Shown: positions 14,701 to 17,366 of the stretch, piece after piece
Numbering within the stretch: the stretch's first letter is position 1
Layout of the letters: each line of letters starts with the position of its first letter
DNA from: DATJJW01 sp035491935
GTDB taxonomy: Bacteria; Pseudomonadota; Alphaproteobacteria; ATCC43930; CGMCC-115725
DNA: 17,366 bases
NCBI GenBank assembly: GCA_035491935.1
Contig: DATJJW010000281.1
Location: 1 to 17,366, forward strand
Direction of reading: 5' to 3'
Position numbers and translations under genes: made by a program
Notes under the pieces: model-generated
Seen by the model: the letters and a program-made list of their open reading frames with translations, nothing else
The model's database searches: none
What the model was told of the DNA's origin: nothing

Positions 14701-14736
14701 AACCCCGCTTTTAGCGCTGGGGCGCCGGGGTTGCAA
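14701..14736 (-). promoter_or_regulatory. Candidate promoter and inverted repeat upstream of msbA
   Basis: On the minus strand TTGCAA (14731-14736) and TAAAAG (14708-14713) are 17 bp apart, each matching the sigma-70 consensus at 4 of 6 positions. Transcription would begin near 14701, giving a leader of about 60 nt before the TTG at 14639. Perfect 7-bp arms AACCCCG (14701-14707) and CGGGGTT (14726-14732) bracket the -10 region, which could be a regulator site or a leader hairpin. If functional, it would drive the whole lipid A operon. Confidence 0.35.
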
Positions 14737-14834
14737 TCATGCTTTGGTCGCAGCCGCCGCATGGCCCGGCTGTGATCCTTCGGTACTTGTCCAGCCGATC
14801 TGGCCCGAGAAGGACCGTCCTATCCTCAGCCCCA

Positions 14835-14863
14835 TTGACGATATGGATCGGTCGCTCCATATT
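14835..14863 (+). promoter_or_regulatory. Candidate sigma-70 promoter of the TetR-SDR operon
   Basis: TTGACG (14835-14840) matches the -35 consensus at 5 of 6 positions. After a 17-bp spacer comes CATATT (14858-14863), matching the -10 consensus at 4 of 6. Transcription would begin near 14870, giving a leader of about 46 nt before the ATG at 14916. A 22-bp palindrome fills the spacer and most of the -10 box. Confidence 0.5.
14841..14862. promoter_or_regulatory. Palindromic operator candidate for the adjacent TetR regulator (site 1)
   Basis: Perfect 7-bp arms ATATGGA and TCCATAT flank an 8-bp centre (TCGGTCGC) in which a further CG/CG pair matches. Length and symmetry fit a TetR-dimer site. 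It fills the spacer and overlaps the -10 box of the candidate promoter, so binding would block polymerase. Confidence 0.5.
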
Positions 14864-14870
14864 GAGTTCG

Positions 14871-14898
14871 TTATGTATCAATCGCTCCACAATGAGCG
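14871..14898. promoter_or_regulatory. Second, diverged operator copy (site 2)
   Basis: The stretch 14877-14896 matches 14847-14866 at 16 of 20 positions, exactly 30 bp apart. The corresponding outer arms TTATGTA and TCCACAA match as inverted repeats at 5 of 7 positions. A perfect CGCTC/GAGCG inverted repeat (14883-14898) also lies here. It would fall in the leader just after the predicted transcription start. Confidence 0.4.
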
Positions 14899-14915
14899 CA
14901 CTCGGATGGCGAGAG

Positions 14916-15551
14916 ATGGCACGACCACGCGAATTCGATGAACAGGCAGTGCTCGATGCCGCCAGCGACATATTTTGGGCCAAGGGCTTCGAGGCAACCT
15001 CGACCCGCGAGCTGACCGCGCGAACGGGTCTGACGCCGTCCAGCATCTACGCGGCCTTCGGCGACAAGCGCGGACTGTTCCGCTGCGCCCTGGATCATTA
15101 CCTCACCCGGCTGCGTGAAAAGATGGCGATGCTCGAGACCAGCGTGACACCCGCCCAGGCGATCACGGGGTTCTTCGAGCATACGATCGAACGGAGCGTC
15201 AGTGACACACAGCAACGCGGTTGCATGCTGGTGAACTCCGCCTTGGAGGCATCGCCTGCCGATCCGGAATTCCGCGACGGCGTCGCGGTCGAGCTGAGCC
15301 GCATCGAGGCGTTCTTTCGAAACCAGTTCGCCGCGGGACAGGAGCGTGGCGAAATTCCAGCCGGATTATCGCCCGAGACGGCGGCACAGCAACTCCTTGC
15401 GGTGCTTTTGGGTATTCGCGTCCTCGCCCGCGTCAGGCCCGAGCGCGCGCTCATGACCGGCGCCGTGCAGCAAACGCTTCAACCGCTCGGCCTGCCGCCG
15501 CTCAAGGGCGCGGCAAGCAGCACCGGCAAATCCCACCGCGATAAATCCTGA
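14916..15551 (+). CDS. TetR/AcrR-family transcriptional regulator
   Basis: This 211-residue protein has an N-terminal TetR DNA-binding domain: EQAVLDAASDIFWAKGFEATSTRELTART then GLTPSSIYAAFGDKRGLF, with the helix-turn-helix at about residues 28-47. The rest is an all-alpha ligand-binding and dimer region; RGCMLVNSALEASPADPEF is a common block in this subgroup. The ligand is unknown. I chose ATG at 14916 because MARPREFD is the usual N-terminus in this subgroup. Another in-frame ATG at 14892 falls within the second operator copy and lacks a ribosome site. Two palindromic sites at the candidate promoter suggest that it represses itself and the downstream dehydrogenase gene, which starts 42 bp after its stop. 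Confidence 0.92.
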   Translation: MARPREFDEQAVLDAASDIFWAKGFEATSTRELTARTGLTPSSIYAAFGDKRGLFRCALDHYLTRLREKMAMLETSVTPAQAITGFFEHTIERSVSDTQQRGCMLVNSALEASPADPEFRDGVAVELSRIEAFFRNQFAAGQERGEIPAGLSPETAAQQLLAVLLGIRVLARVRPERALMTGAVQQTLQPLGLPPLKGAASSTGKSHRDKS

Positions 15552-15593
15552 GGCCACAGCACCTTCCTCCATGCCAGACAAAGGATCTCAATC

Positions 15594-16313
15594 GTGACCA
15601 AGCGGACCTTCCTTATCACCGGGGCCAGCAAAGGTATCGGCCGCGCCCTTTCGGACCGGCTTGCCGATGCCGGCCACCATGTCGTCGGCATCGCACGCGG
15701 GCAGGATCCGACCTTTCCTGGGACATTGGTGTCGGTCGACCTCGATGACAGCCGGGCATCCGGGGAAGCCTTCCTCGATCTCGCGCAACGTTATTCGTTC
15801 GACGGCGTGGTCAACAATATCGGGCTGGCGCGCATGCACCCGGTCGGCGAGATCGATCTCAAGGACGTAGACGACATCCTGCGCGTCAACATCCATCCGA
15901 CGATTCAGACGGTACAAGCCATATTGCCGACGTTGCGGGCGCAGCGCTGGGGCCGCATCGTCAACGTCACCAGCCTCGTCACCGTCGGGATTCCGCTGCG
16001 TAGCGGCTACGCCGCGGCAAAGGCGGCGGTCAACAGCCTGACGCGGACCTGGGCGACGGAATTGGCCGAGACGGGCATCACGGTGAATGCCGTCGCGCCG
16101 GGTCCGACAGAGACTGAAATGTTCCGTCGCTATACGCCTGCCGGCAGCGAGGCCGAAGGCCGCCTCCTCTCGATGATCCCGATGCGGCGCATGGGCAAAC
16201 CTGAGGAGATCGCCGCGACCATCGCGTTCCTGCTCTCGGATGAAGCCGCCTACATGACCGGCCAGATCCTGTTCGTCGATGGCGGCGGGTCGATCGGCAG
16301 AACCGCGGCCTGA
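15594..16313 (+). CDS. SDR-family NAD(P)-dependent oxidoreductase
   Basis: This 239-residue classical short-chain dehydrogenase/reductase has the cofactor motif TGASKGIG (residues 9-16), NNIG (74-77, in place of the usual NNAG), catalytic Asn99, Ser127 and the YxxxK pair Tyr139/Lys143. VNAVAPGPTETEM and the C-terminal LLSDEAAYMTGQILFVDGGGS are standard family blocks. It is a cytoplasmic oxidoreductase acting on an alcohol or ketone; FabG-like sequence alone does not give the substrate. The start is GTG at 15594 with AAAGGA about 8 bases upstream. It is probably cotranscribed with the TetR gene and induced by a TetR ligand that may be its substrate, which is inference from context. Confidence 0.92.
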   Translation: MTKRTFLITGASKGIGRALSDRLADAGHHVVGIARGQDPTFPGTLVSVDLDDSRASGEAFLDLAQRYSFDGVVNNIGLARMHPVGEIDLKDVDDILRVNIHPTIQTVQAILPTLRAQRWGRIVNVTSLVTVGIPLRSGYAAAKAAVNSLTRTWATELAETGITVNAVAPGPTETEMFRRYTPAGSEAEGRLLSMIPMRRMGKPEEIAATIAFLLSDEAAYMTGQILFVDGGGSIGRTAA

Positions 16314-16355
16314 CGGTCGCCGTCCTGTCGACCTGCTGTCCGGACGCAGACGGGA

Positions 16356-16368
16356 CCTGAGGATCAGG
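16356..16368. terminator. Small hairpin between convergent genes
   Basis: CCTGA and TCAGG form a perfect 5-bp stem with a 3-base loop in the 65-bp gap between the dehydrogenase and the rightmost substrate-binding gene. There is no clear T-run. Termination in either direction is possible but poorly supported. Confidence 0.25.
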
Positions 16369-16378
16369 ACGTCATTGT

Positions 16379-17366
16379 TCAGGCTTGGCTGAGCAGTTTC
16401 TTATAGAAGCCTTCCTTGACCAGCGTGTCGATGGCCGTGGTGTCGACCAGATCCTGGGGCTTGAAGCTCGCCGCTTTGGGATTGGTCTTGGCCAGGTCGT
16501 TCAACACGAGCTGGATGCCCGGCAGCGTCGGCCGCGGGATGTCCTGGAAGACGTGTTTGACGAAGAGATCATATGTCCGGGCCATCGCCGTGTCGTTCGG
16601 ACCCTTGAGGAATTCGGCGGTGAGCGCCTTGCCGCCCACGGGATCATGCTTGTACTGGTGGATGCTGTCGGAGATACCCATCATGAACTGCTTCACGATC
16701 GGCCCGTTGTCCTTGAGATAACTGCGCCGGCTGACATAGGCGGTGTTGGGATAGTCCTTCGCGACCACGGTCCCGTCGACCAGGATCTTGAACGGCCCCT
16801 TCTCCTCCAGCTGCGCGCTGCGCGGCATCTGGATCATGCAGCCATCGATCTGGCCGCTCATCAGCGCGGCCATGAGATTACCCTCGCCGCCCAGCTGCAG
16901 GATGATGACATCGCTACGCTTCAGCCCCAGCGAGCGGAGCGCATATGTGAGCGCCACGTCGGAAGAGGCGCCCATGCGCGTGACGGCGATCTTCTTGCCC
17001 TTGAGTGCGGGGCCGTTCGTCAGTTCCTTCTTCACGGTGAGCTGGAACGGCAGCTTGTTCGACATGCCGCCGATCAGCACATCGTCGGCGCCGCGCGTCG
17101 CCGCCGCCAGCGCCGGGGTGTAACCGTTCTGGCCGATGCCGTAGGAGCCGCCGACGATCGCTTGCGTCAGCGTCGTGCCGTCATTGAGGAAGGTGATGGT
17201 GAGGTCAAGGCCGTATTTTTTGAAGATGCCCTTCTTCAGCCCGTAATACATTGGCCCGGTGGTGATGCTGAAACCGTCATAACCCACGTTGAAGGGCGTG
17301 AGGCCGGCAGCGGCCGCCCGGCTGACGATCGCGGGTGCGGCGATGATCCCGGCTCCCATCAATCCG
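16379..17366 (-). CDS. ABC transporter substrate-binding protein, NMT1/THI5-like (N-terminus beyond the right edge)
   Basis: The stop is at 16379 and the frame is open through the right window edge, so the start is probably outside. The first visible residues (LMGAGIIAAPAIVSRAAAAG) look like the hydrophobic core and cleavage region of a signal peptide, possibly of the Tat type with the arginines off-window. The mature part has FNVGYDGFSITTGPMYYGL, GIFKKYGLDLTITFLNDG, TTLTQAIVGGSYGIGQNG and LKGKKIAVTRMGASSD, then DGCMIQMPRSAQLEEKG, fitting a two-lobed NMT1/SsuA-like periplasmic binding protein. It is clearly different in sequence from the other two binding proteins in the window. A TTG at 17362 could be read as a start but would remove the front of the signal peptide. 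Permease and ATPase genes are not visible; the substrate is unknown. Confidence 0.88.
   Translation of the reverse strand, partial: GLMGAGIIAAPAIVSRAAAAGLTPFNVGYDGFSITTGPMYYGLKKGIFKKYGLDLTITFLNDGTTLTQAIVGGSYGIGQNGYTPALAAATRGADDVLIGGMSNKLPFQLTVKKELTNGPALKGKKIAVTRMGASSDVALTYALRSLGLKRSDVIILQLGGEGNLMAALMSGQIDGCMIQMPRSAQLEEKGPFKILVDGTVVAKDYPNTAYVSRRSYLKDNGPIVKQFMMGISDSIHQYKHDPVGGKALTAEFLKGPNDTAMARTYDLFVKHVFQDIPRPTLPGIQLVLNDLAKTNPKAASFKPQDLVDTTAIDTLVKEGFYKKLLSQA

Noticed and set aside
15571..15597. Eight-codon upstream open frame whose TGA overlaps the SDR GTG start
   Set aside because: It has no ribosome site of its own and no regulatory-peptide features; the overlap is likely chance.
1..17366. 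tRNA, rRNA, CRISPR array, insertion sequence or integrase
   Set aside because: I saw no regularly spaced repeats, no transposase or integrase motifs and no tRNA cloverleaf pattern on either strand.

Overview
This is a GC-rich bacterial chromosomal window, most likely from an alphaproteobacterium and probably of the Rhodospirillales type. The assignment is inferred from gene order (msbA, a DUF374 acyltransferase, waaA, lpxK and a lauroyl-type acyltransferase in one lipid A/Kdo operon), from GC-rich codon use and from several NMT1/THI5-like ABC binding proteins. No rRNA, tRNA, insertion sequence, phage gene or CRISPR array is visible. No stretch above 300 bases lacks a gene; the larger gaps (about 3362-3654, 4639-4923 and 14640-14915) hold hairpins and candidate promoters only.

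Left part (1-4638). An ABC substrate-binding protein gene cut by the left edge diverges from a renalase-like FAD amine oxidoreductase across an AT-rich palindrome. The oxidoreductase is followed by a decayed C-terminal piece of an HD-domain protein, then an AhpD-like carboxymuconolactone decarboxylase family gene and an intact cyanamide-hydratase-like HD phosphohydrolase. The last two overlap by ATGA. On the opposite strand lie a small DUF4410-like lipoprotein and a second, orphan substrate-binding protein with a Tat signal.

Centre (4924-8740). These are housekeeping genes: purD (purine synthesis) diverges from xseA (exonuclease VII large subunit), and xseA converges on a DHH-family phosphoesterase. 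xseA may be leaderless and ends in a candidate beta-clamp motif.

Lipid A/Kdo operon (8895-14639, minus strand). The order of transcription is msbA (lipid A flippase), DUF374 acyltransferase, waaA (Kdo transferase), lpxK (lipid A 4'-kinase) and an LpxL/HtrB-type acyltransferase. Gaps are tiny or are GTGA overlaps, and three of the five starts are non-ATG. Together the genes phosphorylate, glycosylate, acylate and flip lipid A. A candidate promoter sits about 70-100 bp before msbA.

Right part (14835-17366). A TetR-family repressor and a short-chain dehydrogenase form an operon. Its candidate promoter is covered by a 22-bp palindrome, and a diverged copy lies exactly 30 bp downstream, which looks like an autoregulatory double operator. 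A third substrate-binding protein gene runs off the right edge.

Most of the window is ordinary core genome. The most informative unusual points are the HD-gene remnant upstream of the decarboxylase-HD pair and the TetR double operator. I see no convincing wholly new system.
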